64,000 nt of DNA from an uncultured Lactococcus sp. (GTDB lineage Bacteria; Bacillota; Bacilli; Lactobacillales; Streptococcaceae), in assembly GCF_934191625.1 (NCBI RefSeq), contig NZ_CAKPUG010000003.1:124001-188000 (forward strand), given 5' to 3'. Numbering within the stretch: the stretch's first letter is position 1; every line of letters starts with the position of its first letter. The notes beneath the pieces were generated by a model. The model had not been told where the DNA came from, made no database searches, and saw only the letters and a list, made by a program, of their open reading frames with translations. Below, one piece after another: positions 1 to 9,905 of this stretch. The position numbers and the translations under genes are program-made.

Positions 1-189
1 TTCGAATTTTTTTCGCTCTTTAACGAATTCATAAAACTTTGAATAGCTACGTTGTACTTCATCTTCAGTCATTTGATTTTCAGAAATAAAATCTTGAACT
101 TGTTCATTTTTCATAACTTCAGCGACGAGCTTCTCAAAATTCCCACGTACATCTGGTCGCTTACTCAAAAGTTCTCCAATTGATTCCAT
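1..189 (-). CDS. dnaI: Primosomal protein DnaI, N-terminal part (cut by window edge)
   Basis: Minus-strand frame opening at an ATG (187-189) and running off the left edge, so only the first 63 codons are visible. It begins MESIGELLSKRPDVRGNF and continues as a charged helical region, as expected for the N-terminal domain of DnaI, the helicase loader that hands the DnaC helicase to oriC with DnaB and DnaD. The ATPase domain lies outside the window. It starts 2 bases after the stop of dnaB, so the two are co-transcribed. The assignment rests on this position directly after dnaB, the usual firmicute order, plus the N-terminal character. Confidence 0.8.
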   Translation of the reverse strand, partial: MESIGELLSKRPDVRGNFEKLVAEVMKNEQVQDFISENQMTEDEVQRSYSKFYEFVKERKKFE

Positions 190-191
190 GC

Positions 192-1355
192 TCAATTCTC
201 CTTCTTGTCCTTACGGCGGGAAGCCTTATATTGCTCGAACTTCGCAATATCCTCTGCACTTGTCGTATTTATATAGCTGGCATTAGACCATTCAGGCGCT
301 TTTTTGACTAGCTTGCCTGGGTTTTTATAATTTTTATTTGTCTTTGGTTTTTCTTCTGCATGTTTTTGACGTTCAAGGATTCTTTTCACTGCTGTTTCAG
401 CATTATATACTTTATGGCGCAACCAATCATTTGCCAGCGTATTAACAAATCGAGCGTTAAGACTTGCATTCCCTTGTTGAATCAAGACATAGTGTATCAA
501 AATATTTTGTACTTGGTCCGTAATATTTTGCTTGTCTAAATTATTTAAAATCTTAATTTCTTCTTGTGAAGCAAAACCGCCGGCTTGTTGTTTTAGCTTA
601 TTTAAAAAATCACGTGGACTTACTTCTTTACTAATGACAATCAAGTCTTGAAAACCTTTAGGAAATTCCGACAAGGCAGGTAATGGTTCAGAATTTCCGG
701 CAAGCATTCTTGTCAAGTTAGCTGTATTTAAAGTTTTATCAGCATTGGCTGTTTGCTCTGCTGCTTTAAATAATTCATACCAATTGAGATCAAATTTTTC
801 AGCCAAACCATACAGGGTTAAGATATCCTGATTCTCATTTGCAAAAGACAAATGCTGGTTTTCCATAATACTCTTAAAGGAGTTTAAATCAAATTTTTCT
901 GTTTGAACTAGTGTATGTTTAGGCTCGAATTTCACGGAATAAACTTCATGGAACTTTTTCGTAATTTCCAAAGCATCAGGTTCATGTTTTTTTGCTAAAG
1001 CTTTTACTTTATTTTCACCAATACGTGAAACCAATAATTGCTTATAAAAATCATCCGTTAAAAAATCTTCAAAAGTTAAAGGACTCTTCACCTCCAGAAG
1101 ATAACCTGGTTGCTGATCAAATACCCGTACAAGTCCAATCCCTGAGAGTTTATCTAAAGCTTCAATGAAAGGATTGAGCCCAAAATCAAGATACTCTAAA
1201 AAATGAGAAATCTTGCCCGTTGAAAAAACGCGCAAGAGTTGATAAAGTCCAAAAGCATCTCGACCAATAATCGGCAAGTAAAGTAGCGAAAAAGTATCAG
1301 CATCAAAGCTGACTTTCCCTCGATTTAGAATAGAAAATGAATCGCCTGGTCTCAT
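192..1355 (-). CDS. dnaB: Replication initiation / membrane attachment protein DnaB
   Basis: 387-residue protein of the firmicute DnaB (DnaB/DnaD) family, which together with DnaD and DnaI loads the replicative helicase at the origin and at stalled forks. The start ATG has an upstream AAAGGATG ribosome site. The N-terminal winged-helix-like region is followed by a DnaB_2-type domain around residues 290-345 and a basic, Lys/Asn-rich tail (KKAPEWSNASY), typical of DnaD/DnaB proteins. It lies between nrdR and dnaI, the standard nrdR-dnaB-dnaI order. It is not the hexameric helicase, which is encoded at 3866-5242. Confidence 0.88.
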   Translation of the reverse strand: MRPGDSFSILNRGKVSFDADTFSLLYLPIIGRDAFGLYQLLRVFSTGKISHFLEYLDFGLNPFIEALDKLSGIGLVRVFDQQPGYLLEVKSPLTFEDFLTDDFYKQLLVSRIGENKVKALAKKHEPDALEITKKFHEVYSVKFEPKHTLVQTEKFDLNSFKSIMENQHLSFANENQDILTLYGLAEKFDLNWYELFKAAEQTANADKTLNTANLTRMLAGNSEPLPALSEFPKGFQDLIVISKEVSPRDFLNKLKQQAGGFASQEEIKILNNLDKQNITDQVQNILIHYVLIQQGNASLNARFVNTLANDWLRHKVYNAETAVKRILERQKHAEEKPKTNKNYKNPGKLVKKAPEWSNASYINTTSAEDIAKFEQYKASRRKDKKEN

Positions 1356-1387
1356 AGTTCATCCTTTTATTTCTCTTTTTAGAATCT

Positions 1388-1837
1388 TTAGTCTTTTTTC
1401 GTAATCTTTTTAAGTAAATCTTCGATTTCACTTACATCTTTGAAGGAACGGTACACACTCGCAAAACGTACATAGGTGATATCATCTAAGTCCATTAATT
1501 CTTCCATAACAAACTCGCCAATAACTTCAGTACGTACTTCATTTTTTTCTAAGCGGCGGACTCTTTGTTCGACGCGATCAACCAATTTTTCAATAGATTC
1601 ACTCGTTACAGGCCGTTTACGCGCACTGCGAACTATTCCTGTGATAATTTTATCGCGATTAAAAACTTCGCGTGTTTCGTCACGTTTTATAACTAAAAGT
1701 GGCATCTCTTCAATCCGCTCAAAAGTCGTGAAACGGTTCCCACAATTTTCACATTCACGACGACGACGAATCATATTATCTGCTTGACGTGAATCTACTA
1801 CTCGTGACGATTCCGATTGACATTTTGGACATCTCAT
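1388..1837 (-). CDS. nrdR: Ribonucleotide reductase regulator NrdR
   Basis: 149-residue NrdR, a nucleotide-sensing repressor of ribonucleotide reductase genes. The N-terminal zinc ribbon is visible as [17 protein letters not shown] followed by a second CxxC ([14 protein letters not shown]). The rest is an ATP-cone domain (about residues 46-136, with the basic [14 protein letters not shown] entry). Length matches the family. The start codon lies 3 bases after the stop of trmB, so trmB, nrdR, dnaB and dnaI probably form one transcript. I did not identify a convincing NrdR box in the window. Confidence 0.95.
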   Translation of the reverse strand: MRCPKCQSESSRVVDSRQADNMIRRRRECENCGNRFTTFERIEEMPLLVIKRDETREVFNRDKIITGIVRSARKRPVTSESIEKLVDRVEQRVRRLEKNEVRTEVIGEFVMEELMDLDDITYVRFASVYRSFKDVSEIEDLLKKITKKD

Positions 1838-1840
1838 AGC

Positions 1841-2494
1841 TTAACCTCTCTTCGGGAATTTTGCTTCTAAACGGTAAATCACTTGCCCCTTGCTTGAGAA
1901 TTTTGCTTCATATTCTGTCATTACATTGACTTTGGCAAATTCTTCATCTGCGTGCAAGTCTAACCATACTTTTTCTAAAATCATACCATATTGACTCATA
2001 CTTGCCAAAGAATATTCAAATAAACCACGGTTATCAGTTTTAAAATGAATTTTGCCTTCGGATGGCAAAATTTGTTCATAAGTCTCTAAGAACGATTTAT
2101 AGGTCAATCGGCGTTTTTCATGACGAGTTTTTGGCCAGGGATCACTAAAGTTCAAGTAAACACGTGAAACTTCAGCGTCTTCGAAATATTCTGTTAGAGC
2201 TGCTCCGTCAACCAACATCATTTGCACATTAGGTAAATTTGCCTCCAAAGCTTTGTCTAAAGCATGAGATAATACGGACAACTGCATATCAATCGCAATA
2301 TAATTGATGTCTGGGTTTTGAGCAGCCATACCTGTGATAAAACCACCTTTACCACATCCAACTTCAATATGAATAGGGTGATCATTTCCAAAACGCTCGG
2401 CCCAACGTCCCTTAAACTCTGCTGGGTTTTCTACAACAACATGTGCGTTACTTTCTAAATGTTCCGCAGCGCCTTTACGATTTCTTACGCGCAT
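1841..2494 (-). CDS. trmB: tRNA (guanine-N7-)-methyltransferase TrmB
   Basis: 217-residue SAM-dependent enzyme that methylates G46 in the variable loop of tRNA. Visible motifs are the SAM-binding [15 protein letters not shown] near residue 44, the acidic IAIDMQ strand, and the family signature [18 protein letters not shown] near residue 113, which holds substrate-binding residues. Length is normal. It sits between ccrZ (upstream, with a terminator between) and nrdR (3-base gap). The ccrZ-trmB neighbourhood is shared with streptococci. Confidence 0.95.
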   Translation of the reverse strand: MRVRNRKGAAEHLESNAHVVVENPAEFKGRWAERFGNDHPIHIEVGCGKGGFITGMAAQNPDINYIAIDMQLSVLSHALDKALEANLPNVQMMLVDGAALTEYFEDAEVSRVYLNFSDPWPKTRHEKRRLTYKSFLETYEQILPSEGKIHFKTDNRGLFEYSLASMSQYGMILEKVWLDLHADEEFAKVNVMTEYEAKFSSKGQVIYRLEAKFPKRG

Positions 2495-2511
2495 TTTTTC
2501 TCCTATTTTTT

Positions 2512-2543
2512 GAAAAAATAAGAAGGCAAGCCTCCTATTTTTA
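2512..2543 (-). terminator. Intrinsic terminator between ccrZ and trmB
   Basis: On the minus strand GGAGGC and GCCTTC (one G-U pair) enclose a two-base gap, extended by A/T pairs and followed by a T run. It lies directly after the ccrZ stop, so it ends the ccrZ transcript. Some read-through into trmB is possible. Confidence 0.6.
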
Positions 2544-2554
2544 TTTTCTAATTT

Positions 2555-3328
2555 TTAAAACAAACGACAAAAATTCTGAAAACGAGCAATTTCTTGTTCT
2601 GTTTCCTTAATTTGCTCTCTTGCCATATATTCTGAAATCTGACGTAGAAAAGAAAGTTTTCCATACCAGATTAATTCATGCTCTATATTTTGTTCTGCTT
2701 TATATCCTGCTTGATGGAGCCACTCTTCCCAATTTTCTGGTTTAATATAGTGAGTTAGAACATGAGCTATATCCACTAATGGACTGCTTAAAAGAACAGT
2801 ATCCCAATCTACGAGATAAACTTTATCGCTTTCGTCATCAACCAACCAGTTTTTATGGTTCACATCACCATGAACAACTGTAACTTCTTCTTCTTTTAAC
2901 TCAGGAAGATTTTCTGAGAGTTCGACAACGACATTTGAAAGGAAGCCATTAGTTTCAAAGATTGAGCTTTTACTCAGAACTTGTTCTAAAAGTTCAGCGG
3001 GAAGCATCACTTCGTTATCAAGTTTTTTACAGGCTTCGATAAGCTTTTCACTCTGGTGTAAATGACGCAAAATTTTGCCAATACGTGAATCATTCATTTC
3101 ATATGGTTTCAACGTATGACCATTAATCCAAGGTTGAGCAGCTAACATGTCACCTTCTGCTGTACGCTTTGTCCATAAGACTTGTGGCGTAATACCTTCA
3201 AGATACACACTTGTCAAAAAGGGGCTACAATTTTTTTTAATAAAAACACGCTTATTGTCGCTTTCGCCAACAAAAGCATTTCCTGAACCACCTTTGATAG
3301 GCATCATTGATAGGCTTGAAGATGTCAT
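2555..3328 (-). CDS. ccrZ: Cell-cycle regulator CcrZ (choline/aminoglycoside kinase-like)
   Basis: 257-residue phosphotransferase of the APH/choline-kinase fold. It carries the catalytic loop VVHGDVNHKNWLVD and the metal-binding VYLVDWD. In streptococci this protein (CcrZ, formerly YtmP-like) couples division with DnaA-dependent replication initiation; B. subtilis YtmP is the comparable protein. I place the start at the ATG at 3326-3328 (MTSSSLSMMPIKGGSG), preceded by AAAGGAG, rather than at an in-frame ATG 99 bases upstream whose extra 33 residues are basic and unlike the family. The substrate is not evident from sequence. The trmB neighbour supports orthology. Confidence 0.85.
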   Translation of the reverse strand: MTSSSLSMMPIKGGSGNAFVGESDNKRVFIKKNCSPFLTSVYLEGITPQVLWTKRTAEGDMLAAQPWINGHTLKPYEMNDSRIGKILRHLHQSEKLIEACKKLDNEVMLPAELLEQVLSKSSIFETNGFLSNVVVELSENLPELKEEEVTVVHGDVNHKNWLVDDESDKVYLVDWDTVLLSSPLVDIAHVLTHYIKPENWEEWLHQAGYKAEQNIEHELIWYGKLSFLRQISEYMAREQIKETEQEIARFQNFCRLF

Positions 3329-3493
3329 GTTTTCTCCTTTCTTTGGATTTTTTCTGTTTTTTGCTTTGAGAAGTTTTTTATGTAACTCTATTTGGTGAAT
3401 GCAATGGCTCCGCAAAAGACTACACAAGCACTAGATATTATTGCAGTTAGTTCCATGGGCACTCACTGCTAGAAAACTTCACTAATAAACAAT

Positions 3494-3757
3494 TTATTTA
3501 TTTGGATAGTGAATCAAAATTGTTTGAGTCAAGATGTCAGCATATTGATATGATTCCGTTGTTTTTGGACCACGTGCTGGAATATTTTCAATAACAAAGT
3601 GTGTGGCATAAGTCTCAATCAAGTTGACTTTATGACGATTTTCACGTTTACGTCCAAATTGTGATGTAATTTCAATGGTTTGACCAACATGTTCTTCAAC
3701 TTGTTTTCTGATATCTACGATTTTTCCTACTTCTTGGCTTTGATTTTGGTTATCCAT
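3494..3757 (-). CDS. veg: Veg family protein
   Basis: 87-residue basic protein of the Veg family (VEG/DUF1021), in B. subtilis linked to biofilm gene expression; its biochemical role is unclear. Characteristic segments are IVDIRKQVEEHVGQTIEITSQ and GRKRENRHKVNLIETY. The likely start is the ATG at 3755-3757, because GGAG at about 3764-3767 sits at the right distance. An in-frame TTG 12 bases upstream would lie inside that ribosome site. It stands alone between ccrZ and dnaC on the minus strand. Confidence 0.88.
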   Translation of the reverse strand: MDNQNQSQEVGKIVDIRKQVEEHVGQTIEITSQFGRKRENRHKVNLIETYATHFVIENIPARGPKTTESYQYADILTQTILIHYPNK

Positions 3758-3787
3758 TTTACTCTCCAATTTTTCTCTAGAAATGCA

Positions 3788-3806
3788 AAGACAGGCGTTT
3801 TCCGCC
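3788..3806 (-). terminator. Weak hairpin after dnaC
   Basis: On the minus strand AGGCG and CGCCT enclose an A-rich loop, followed only by a short T stretch. It lies between the dnaC stop and the veg start. It may be a weak terminator of the gdpP-rplI-dnaC transcript. Confidence 0.35.
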
Positions 3807-3865
3807 TAGCCTACCATTTTAAATTTTAAATCTCATCCATTATAACATGAATACCCCTAGAAATG

Positions 3866-5242
3866 CTAGTTTTCATATCTATTATCAATACTAGCAAATT
3901 TGTTGTATTCTTTCAGGAAGAGTAACTCGACAGTACCCCGACTTCCTGAACGGTTTTTTTCAATAATAACTTCGACTTTATTGTCCACTTCTGGGACATC
4001 ATTGAAGTCGTCCTCATCATCGTCTGCACTGGCACGATCATAATAATCGTCCCGATAAAGAAAGGCTACAATATCAGCATCTTGCTCGATTGATCCAGAT
4101 TCACGAATATCTGACAAGACGGGACGCTTATCTTGACGCTGCTCAACTCCACGTGAAAGCTGACTCAATGCGATGACAGGAACTTTTAACTCTTTAGCCA
4201 GAATCTTCAACTGACGTGAGATTTCTGAGACTTCTTGTTGGCGGTTTTCTCGTCCGGTACCCGAAATCAACTGCAGATAGTCAATAACGATTAGGCCGAG
4301 ATTGCCTGTCTCCTGAGCTAATTTACGAGATCGTGCACGTATTTCTGTAATCTTAATCCCCGGAGTATCATCAATATAGATACTTGCTTTTGAAAGTGTA
4401 CCCATGGCAATGAAGTATTGGTTCCATTCTTCATCATTAAGCTGTCCGGTACGTAAGTTATGTGATTCAATTGTTCCTTCAGCTGCAAGCATACGGTTCA
4501 CAAGGCTTTCCGCACCCATTTCCAATGAAAAGATAGCGACAGTTTTATCTTGTTTTGTTCCAATATTTTGCGCAATATTTAAGGCAAATGCTGTCTTACC
4601 CACGGCAGGACGTGCAGCCAGAATAATGAGTTCCTCCTCGTGGAGACCAGTTGTCATTGCATCTAAAGCCGGATAACCTGTTGCAATACCGGTAATTGTT
4701 GATTTTTGTTTAGCCCGCTCTTCCAAATCGTCCAAATTCATTGACAAAACATCAGATATGCGACGAAAACTTGAGGTATTACGACCTTGCTGCACATCAA
4801 TCAGCGACTTTTCAGCTTCTGCAAGTACATCTTCCGCTGGTTCCTCTTGACTATAAGCTTTCTCTACGCTTTGGGTTAATTTATTAATCAGTTGACGCAG
4901 TAAAGATTTTTCGGCTACAATTTTCGCATAATAGGAAGCATTGGCCGCCGTTGGTGTGGCAGTAGCAAGCTCAGCAATGTAAGCTATACCTCCAATAGTT
5001 TCTAAGTCGTTTTGATTTTCTAAAAGCGAGCGAACAGTTAATACATCAATCGCTTCACGATTGTCCGACAAGTGCTCCATTGCTCGGAAAATAATTTTGT
5101 GTGCATTTTTGTAAAAGTCATCCGTAGAAAGGAATTCTTTCACTTCAATCAAGCGGTCACTATCAAGGAAAATAGCCCCCAAAACGGCTTGTTCGGCGGC
5201 TAAATCCTGTGGTGGTGCTTTGATAATATTAATATCAGGCAT
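3866..5242 (-). CDS. dnaC: Replicative DNA helicase (DnaB-type, called DnaC in firmicutes)
   Basis: 458-residue hexameric helicase that unwinds DNA at the fork. The N-terminal primase-interaction domain (AAEQAVLGAIFLDSDRL, residues about 15-110) is followed by a RecA-like motor: Walker A ILAARPAVGKTAFALNIA, the SLEMGAESL segment, Walker B LIVIDYLQLI, and RQQEVSEISRQLKILAKEL with ALSQLSRGVEQR. The acidic insert DDYYDRASADDDEDDFND near residue 400 is usual for streptococcal relatives. The start is 1 base after the stop of rplI, giving the operon gdpP-rplI-dnaC. Length is normal and no intein is present. Confidence 0.96.
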   Translation of the reverse strand: MPDINIIKAPPQDLAAEQAVLGAIFLDSDRLIEVKEFLSTDDFYKNAHKIIFRAMEHLSDNREAIDVLTVRSLLENQNDLETIGGIAYIAELATATPTAANASYYAKIVAEKSLLRQLINKLTQSVEKAYSQEEPAEDVLAEAEKSLIDVQQGRNTSSFRRISDVLSMNLDDLEERAKQKSTITGIATGYPALDAMTTGLHEEELIILAARPAVGKTAFALNIAQNIGTKQDKTVAIFSLEMGAESLVNRMLAAEGTIESHNLRTGQLNDEEWNQYFIAMGTLSKASIYIDDTPGIKITEIRARSRKLAQETGNLGLIVIDYLQLISGTGRENRQQEVSEISRQLKILAKELKVPVIALSQLSRGVEQRQDKRPVLSDIRESGSIEQDADIVAFLYRDDYYDRASADDDEDDFNDVPEVDNKVEVIIEKNRSGSRGTVELLFLKEYNKFASIDNRYEN

Positions 5243-5243
5243 G

Positions 5244-5696
5244 TTATCTCTCGCTTACTTTGACCTTGACTGTAGCAGTGACATCACGGTGCAATTTGAT
5301 GGGAACATCTTTAATTCCTAGCGCTTGAATCTTATTGATCAATTGAATTTTACGTTTATCCACTTTGACATTCAACTGACTTTGAAGTGCTTTTGCGATA
5401 TCTGCTTTATCCACAGCACCAAAGGTGTGGCCTGTAGCACCAACCTTCATCTTAATTTCAACCATTACATCATCTTGTTCAAGACGCTCTTTCAACGCTT
5501 TAGCCGCTGCAAGTTCTTCAGCTTCTTCTTTTTCTTTAGCTTTTGTTTTACCTTGAAGTTCTGCCACAGCAGCACTTGTAGCAACTTTGGCTAAATTTTT
5601 CTTAAGGAGAAAGTTATTTGCATATCCTGTGGGTACTTCTTTGATTTCGCCTTTTTTTCCTTGACCTTTTACATCTGCTAAAAATACTACTTTCAT
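5244..5696 (-). CDS. rplI: 50S ribosomal protein L9
   Basis: 150-residue L9, which binds 23S rRNA and limits frame slippage. The N-terminal domain [21 protein letters not shown]...[13 protein letters not shown] is fully conserved. The long central helix is Lys/Glu/Ala-rich, and the C-terminal domain contains [19 protein letters not shown]. It overlaps gdpP by 4 bases (ATGA) and precedes dnaC, a gene order shared across firmicutes. Confidence 0.97.
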   Translation of the reverse strand: MKVVFLADVKGQGKKGEIKEVPTGYANNFLLKKNLAKVATSAAVAELQGKTKAKEKEEAEELAAAKALKERLEQDDVMVEIKMKVGATGHTFGAVDKADIAKALQSQLNVKVDKRKIQLINKIQALGIKDVPIKLHRDVTATVKVKVSER

Positions 5697-7660
5697 TGTT
5701 CGTTCTCTCTTTCCTTAATTAATTCAATTAAATCATTTTTGACTTCATTGATATTTCGTTCATATATTTGTGTTGCAGCAGCGTTAAAGTGGCCGCCGCC
5801 TCCCATAGCTTCCATAATCGTTTGAACATTATAATCCTTGAATGAACGTGCCGAGATGGAAATATAACCATTTTGATGATTTGTAATCGAGAATGCGGCT
5901 TGAACATCTGCCATATCAAGCAAGGTGTCTGCGGCTTTAGCAGTCGCGACATTATCATATTTTTGGTCAGGTTTACCTAAGGCAACCACAACTCCTGGGG
6001 CAACATATTCTGAGTTGAGAATAATTTCATTAATTTTTTTATATTTTTCAAACTCAGTGGCCAAAATTCCTTTAATCAGGTTATTGTCAGCACCTTGCGA
6101 GCGGAGATAAGCAGCCACTTCAAAAGTGCGGGAAGTTGTTGCTTTGGTGAAGTGTTTCGTATCCAACTCAATCCCAGCCAGCGCAATACTAGCATCAGTT
6201 ACCGTCATTTTCGAGTTATATTCATGGAATTGTAATAGCTCAACTGCTAACTCACTGGCTGAACTTGCGCTTGATTCAATATAAGAAAGCAAGGCATGCT
6301 CAGGGAAATCATCATCTCGACGATGATGGTCAATAACCACCAATTTACTAAAGGACTTATAAAAATCAAGACTAAGTGTTTGAGTCGTCTTCGAGTGATC
6401 AACCATGATAAGCAAGGAGTTTTCTGTCTTCATATCAAAAGCTGTTTCTAGCTTAATAATATGTGCGAAGCCTTCTTCAGTTTCGTTTACTAGATCAATA
6501 GCTCGGCTCACCTCGGGCATCAGTTGTTCCGGATCATAAACCACATAGGCTTCTTTTCCTGACATGTTGACAAAATTTTTCATCGTAATTGCCGCACCTA
6601 AGGCATCCATATCCGGGAAGCGATGCCCAACGATAAAGACATCTTCACTTTCACTGATGATAGTTTGCAAGGCTGTTGAGATGGCACGTGCACGCGTTCT
6701 TGATTTTTGAGTGCGGCTTTCAGAATTACCACCAAAGTAGATTGTCTTTGCTTGGGGGGTGTTTTCCCGAAGGACCGCTTGGTCTCCTCCACGAACTAAA
6801 GCTAGCTCAAGGTTATTGAGAGATGTTTTCCCAATACTTGGGAAATCATTCCAGCCATAGGATACTCCCACAGATAAGGTAAGCGGAATCTTGCTTTCAG
6901 CTGAATTTTTTCGGAAATCTTTCAGTAAAGAAAACTTATCCTCAATCATTCGGTTCAAAATACCATAATCACAGAAGAAATAGTAACGACTACTTGAGAC
7001 ACGGCGCAAGTATACACCGTACTTGCTGGCGAAACTTTCCAGATTGCTGGCAATCAAACTATTCACCTTGGTCCGTTCACTGTCCGCAATCAAATCGGTG
7101 ACATCATCATAGTTATCAACCGAAATACTTCCAATAACAGCACGACTTTCCTGTAAACTCTCACGGCTGTTAGCTTCGGATGTGGCATCTGCTAAGTAGA
7201 TAAGGCTTTTTTCATCATCTAAGGTGATAAAATATTTTTTCTTTTCAATCGTGAAAAATTGGTTTCTTTCTTCGTGATATTTTTGAATAATGTCCTTAAC
7301 TTCTTCCTTATCAAGAACACGGTCATCCCCATGATAAATTAAATCGATAAAGGGGTTGAACCATTCAGGCTCATAGGTATCTTTATTATAGCGAATGACA
7401 CCTATAGGCATATTATCTAAAGTTGCATTAAGTGAGTTTTCCGCTTCATCATTTATTTTTCTGATAAATTCGACTCTTCTTAAACGATAATTTCGAGCTT
7501 GAAGTAAGATGCCGACTGTAATAAAGATGTTCATCAAAAAAAGATAGAACACAGCCATCATTCGTGAACCCGAAAAGATAAGTAAGAAACTTTCCAGAGC
7601 TTGCACGATAACCATGACTAACACAATTGTTATAGGTGAAAATCTCTGTACACTTTTCAT
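5693..7660 (-). CDS. gdpP: Cyclic-di-AMP phosphodiesterase GdpP
   Basis: 655-residue membrane enzyme that hydrolyses c-di-AMP to pApA. Two transmembrane helices (about residues 8-55) are followed by a degenerate PAS domain, a degenerate GGDEF domain (about 175-300) and a DHH/DHHA1 phosphodiesterase. Active-site motifs are [10 protein letters not shown] near residue 350, a VDHSK strand near 415, [10 protein letters not shown] near 441, and [12 protein letters not shown] in DHHA1. All metal ligands appear intact. It is first in gdpP-rplI-dnaC. The NrnA that degrades pApA is encoded at 12935-13864. Confidence 0.95.
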   Translation of the reverse strand: MKSVQRFSPITIVLVMVIVQALESFLLIFSGSRMMAVFYLFLMNIFITVGILLQARNYRLRRVEFIRKINDEAENSLNATLDNMPIGVIRYNKDTYEPEWFNPFIDLIYHGDDRVLDKEEVKDIIQKYHEERNQFFTIEKKKYFITLDDEKSLIYLADATSEANSRESLQESRAVIGSISVDNYDDVTDLIADSERTKVNSLIASNLESFASKYGVYLRRVSSSRYYFFCDYGILNRMIEDKFSLLKDFRKNSAESKIPLTLSVGVSYGWNDFPSIGKTSLNNLELALVRGGDQAVLRENTPQAKTIYFGGNSESRTQKSRTRARAISTALQTIISESEDVFIVGHRFPDMDALGAAITMKNFVNMSGKEAYVVYDPEQLMPEVSRAIDLVNETEEGFAHIIKLETAFDMKTENSLLIMVDHSKTTQTLSLDFYKSFSKLVVIDHHRRDDDFPEHALLSYIESSASSASELAVELLQFHEYNSKMTVTDASIALAGIELDTKHFTKATTSRTFEVAAYLRSQGADNNLIKGILATEFEKYKKINEIILNSEYVAPGVVVALGKPDQKYDNVATAKAADTLLDMADVQAAFSITNHQNGYISISARSFKDYNVQTIMEAMGGGGHFNAAATQIYERNINEVKNDLIELIKERENEQ

Positions 7661-7720
7661 TTCCTTCTCCTTTTATGCGTATATTTACACATTGGCTATA
7701 TTTTTAAGCACACAAACCTG

Positions 7721-8386
7721 TTAATTTGACGAAAGTTCCTCTAGTTTTTCTTTAACAGCTGTGAGGTTTGGGAACCAAGCATCTGCTGCGGACTGGTTCA
7801 TACCAAAACGGGTATCTTCAATAGCCCAAACTGTAGCTCCGGCTGCTTTTCCTGAAGCAATTCCTTTTTCGGAATCCTCAATGATTAAGGTTTCCTCAGG
7901 CCTAACATTCAGCGCCTTCATGCTCAACTGATAAATCTCTGGATGTGGTTTGGTTGCCTTCAAATCATTACCAGAAAGAATTGACTGGAAGAAAGGACGT
8001 AAACCATGTACATTAAGCATTTCATCAATATCTTGCATAGCTGAGCTTGAAGCTAGACCGATTTTAAAATTATCTTTTTCTAAAGATTCTAAAACGGCCT
8101 TAACATCTGGGAAAAGCAATTCTTTGTAAGGAAGTGGATTATTGTCTTTTAGTTTTAAATACGCTGCATGCAACTTAGCTGCTTCATCTTGGTCAAAATC
8201 TACACCTAAGATTTGCGGCCAGATTTCTCGCATGTTTCCTCCAATAAAATCAGAGTATTTCATATGTTGAATTGAAATATTATGATTGCTAAAGAATTCT
8301 TCACGTCTTTGAGCATAGAATTGTTCCGTGTCAACGAGGACACCGTCCATGTCAAAAATTACCGCTTTAAACTTGTTCATTTTCAC
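7721..8386 (-). CDS. HAD-superfamily phosphatase / beta-phosphoglucomutase-like hydrolase
   Basis: 221-residue HAD subfamily IA protein. Motif I is IFDMDGVLVDTE (nucleophile and acid/base Asp), motif II GLASSS, the Lys is in SGNDLKATKPHPEIY, and motif IV is IIEDSEKGIASGKAAG. A helical cap follows motif I, as in beta-phosphoglucomutase and related sugar-phosphate phosphatases. Substrate cannot be told from sequence. The listed start is a GTG with GGGAG upstream; an ATG two codons further in is also possible. It is separated from gdpP by 60 bases and may be independently transcribed. Confidence 0.8.
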   Translation of the reverse strand: MKMNKFKAVIFDMDGVLVDTEQFYAQRREEFFSNHNISIQHMKYSDFIGGNMREIWPQILGVDFDQDEAAKLHAAYLKLKDNNPLPYKELLFPDVKAVLESLEKDNFKIGLASSSAMQDIDEMLNVHGLRPFFQSILSGNDLKATKPHPEIYQLSMKALNVRPEETLIIEDSEKGIASGKAAGATVWAIEDTRFGMNQSAADAWFPNLTAVKEKLEELSSN

Positions 8387-8467
8387 CTAAAACTCCCTAA
8401 TTATCTGCTTATATCTGCTTTATTATAACATATTTTGAGGCGGAGTTTGTGACTCGGATGTGAAAAG

Positions 8468-8492
8468 CATAAAAACCGCCTTACAGCGATTT
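8468..8492 (-). terminator. Intrinsic terminator after the HAD-MazG gene
   Basis: An 8-bp stem (AAATCGCT/GGCGGTTT with G-U pairs) around a GTAA tetraloop is followed by T residues on the minus strand. It starts 7 bases after the stop of the 468-residue HAD fusion gene and ends that transcript. Confidence 0.75.
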
Positions 8493-8498
8493 CTTTTT

Positions 8499-9905
8499 TT
8501 ATTTTTTCTTGTTGTCTTCTTCACGCACACGCGCTTTTCTCAAAGCAATTCTCTTTTGTCTTTCAAGCTCACGCTCTATTTTTCCTTCTGGGGCATACTT
8601 TTCTTCCCAATCATCAGGTTTCAAAATTTTATGCGTTTCTGGATCAAAATGTGGTTGTCCGTCTGGGAAAATTTTCCCCATATTAGCTGCATGAACAAAG
8701 TTGAAAATATCATAAGGATCAACCCCAGCAAGTACTAAACTCCCATAGGTAAAGTATAGCAAATCAATCAATGCATCAACTTCACCAATCAGCGGTGCTT
8801 CGTCTTTTGCTTTACGTTTAACCTTGCTGACTGCTTTATCCACATCTGCATGTAGATTTGCTGTGAGTTCGTCAAACTTATCACTATCCCCATTTGCTGA
8901 GGCATAGAGAAATTCCACAATTTCTTCAACTTTGAAGCCTGCACGATAACCCGCTTCCATTGGCGGAAATGCACGGGGAATCTCTTGACTTCGTCCATCC
9001 ATCATTTTATGGAATTCTTTTACTTTATTAAAGTTTTGATCACGTGAAATAAAATTATTACTGGTTGAGAAATCAATCAGACCATAATGCGCAAGTGCCT
9101 TAGCAATCCCATCATGATTGTTACTTGTCGTGACATGTGTCGCTTTTTCTTTAACCTGTTCCGAAGCATTGCCCATCGCGATACCATATTCAACATGTGT
9201 CAACATTTCTAAGTCATTTTCCGAATCACCAAATGCCATGACTTGATGTTCATCGAAGCCATAACGCTCACCAATCATCTTGATACCTCGTAGTTTACCA
9301 GAATCACATGGTATCATATCTACAGAGTAAGGATTGCTTCGTGTAATCTTTAAATTTGGAAATTCTTTTTCAAGCATTTCCGTTTCTGATTGAGTTGCGA
9401 CCATCATGACTTGATAAATGGGTTCTCGCAAGATATTCAGAAAATTGGACTGTGGGACCACACGCCGTACGACATGCTTAAAACTGTTCCGTGCAATATC
9501 CGATGTTCCTGATGGTAAAATACCCGAAATAATACCTGCCATCCTCGTTTCTCCAAACTTTAATAGTTTGGAACCATTGACGCCATGAGCTGCTCCTAAA
9601 GAGATATCACGATGATTATCTTTCGCAAAACGGACAATTTTACGCAAGGTTCTCTTATCAATTTCTTCTGCATGCAAGACAGCTTTTGGTGTAAAGATGT
9701 ATTGTCCATTATAAGTTACCGCAAAATCTAAATGAAGATCCTCCATCAAGGGCAAAGCAAAAGCAGGACCTCGTCCTGTGGCGATCCCGACTAATATATC
9801 TTTACGTTTTAATTCATCGATAGCAACGCGCGTACTCGGAGCAACTGATCTTGTCCCCGTAAAAAGTGTGCCATCCAAATCGAAAAATACTGCTTTTATA
9901 TCCAT
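8499..9905 (-). CDS. Cof-type HAD-IIB phosphatase fused to a MazG-like pyrophosphohydrolase domain
   Basis: 468 residues, about 190 longer than an ordinary Cof phosphatase. Residues 1-275 are HAD-IIB: FFDLDGTLFTGTRSV (motif I), GIATGRGP (motif II), a C2 cap, SGKLRGIKMI (Lys), MAFGDSENDLEML (motif IV). Residues about 285-440 form a helical MazG/PRA-PH-like domain with EEIVEFLYAS, then GEVDALIDLLYFTYGSLVLAG and VHAANMGKIFPDG, where acidic metal ligands are expected. The tail is basic. The architecture suggests phosphate and pyrophosphate removal from a phosphorylated metabolite or non-canonical nucleotide. Substrate unknown. It is transcribed alone, divergently from ansA. Confidence 0.8.
   Translation of the reverse strand: MDIKAVFFDLDGTLFTGTRSVAPSTRVAIDELKRKDILVGIATGRGPAFALPLMEDLHLDFAVTYNGQYIFTPKAVLHAEEIDKRTLRKIVRFAKDNHRDISLGAAHGVNGSKLLKFGETRMAGIISGILPSGTSDIARNSFKHVVRRVVPQSNFLNILREPIYQVMMVATQSETEMLEKEFPNLKITRSNPYSVDMIPCDSGKLRGIKMIGERYGFDEHQVMAFGDSENDLEMLTHVEYGIAMGNASEQVKEKATHVTTSNNHDGIAKALAHYGLIDFSTSNNFISRDQNFNKVKEFHKMMDGRSQEIPRAFPPMEAGYRAGFKVEEIVEFLYASANGDSDKFDELTANLHADVDKAVSKVKRKAKDEAPLIGEVDALIDLLYFTYGSLVLAGVDPYDIFNFVHAANMGKIFPDGQPHFDPETHKILKPDDWEEKYAPEGKIERELERQKRIALRKARVREEDNKKK

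Noticed and set aside
3329..3427. 33-residue N-terminal extension of CcrZ from an upstream ATG
   Set aside because: The extension is basic and unlike the family, and the downstream ATG has its own AAAGGAG site.
3494..3769. TTG start for veg at 3767-3769
   Set aside because: It overlaps the GGAG ribosome site that serves the ATG at 3755-3757.
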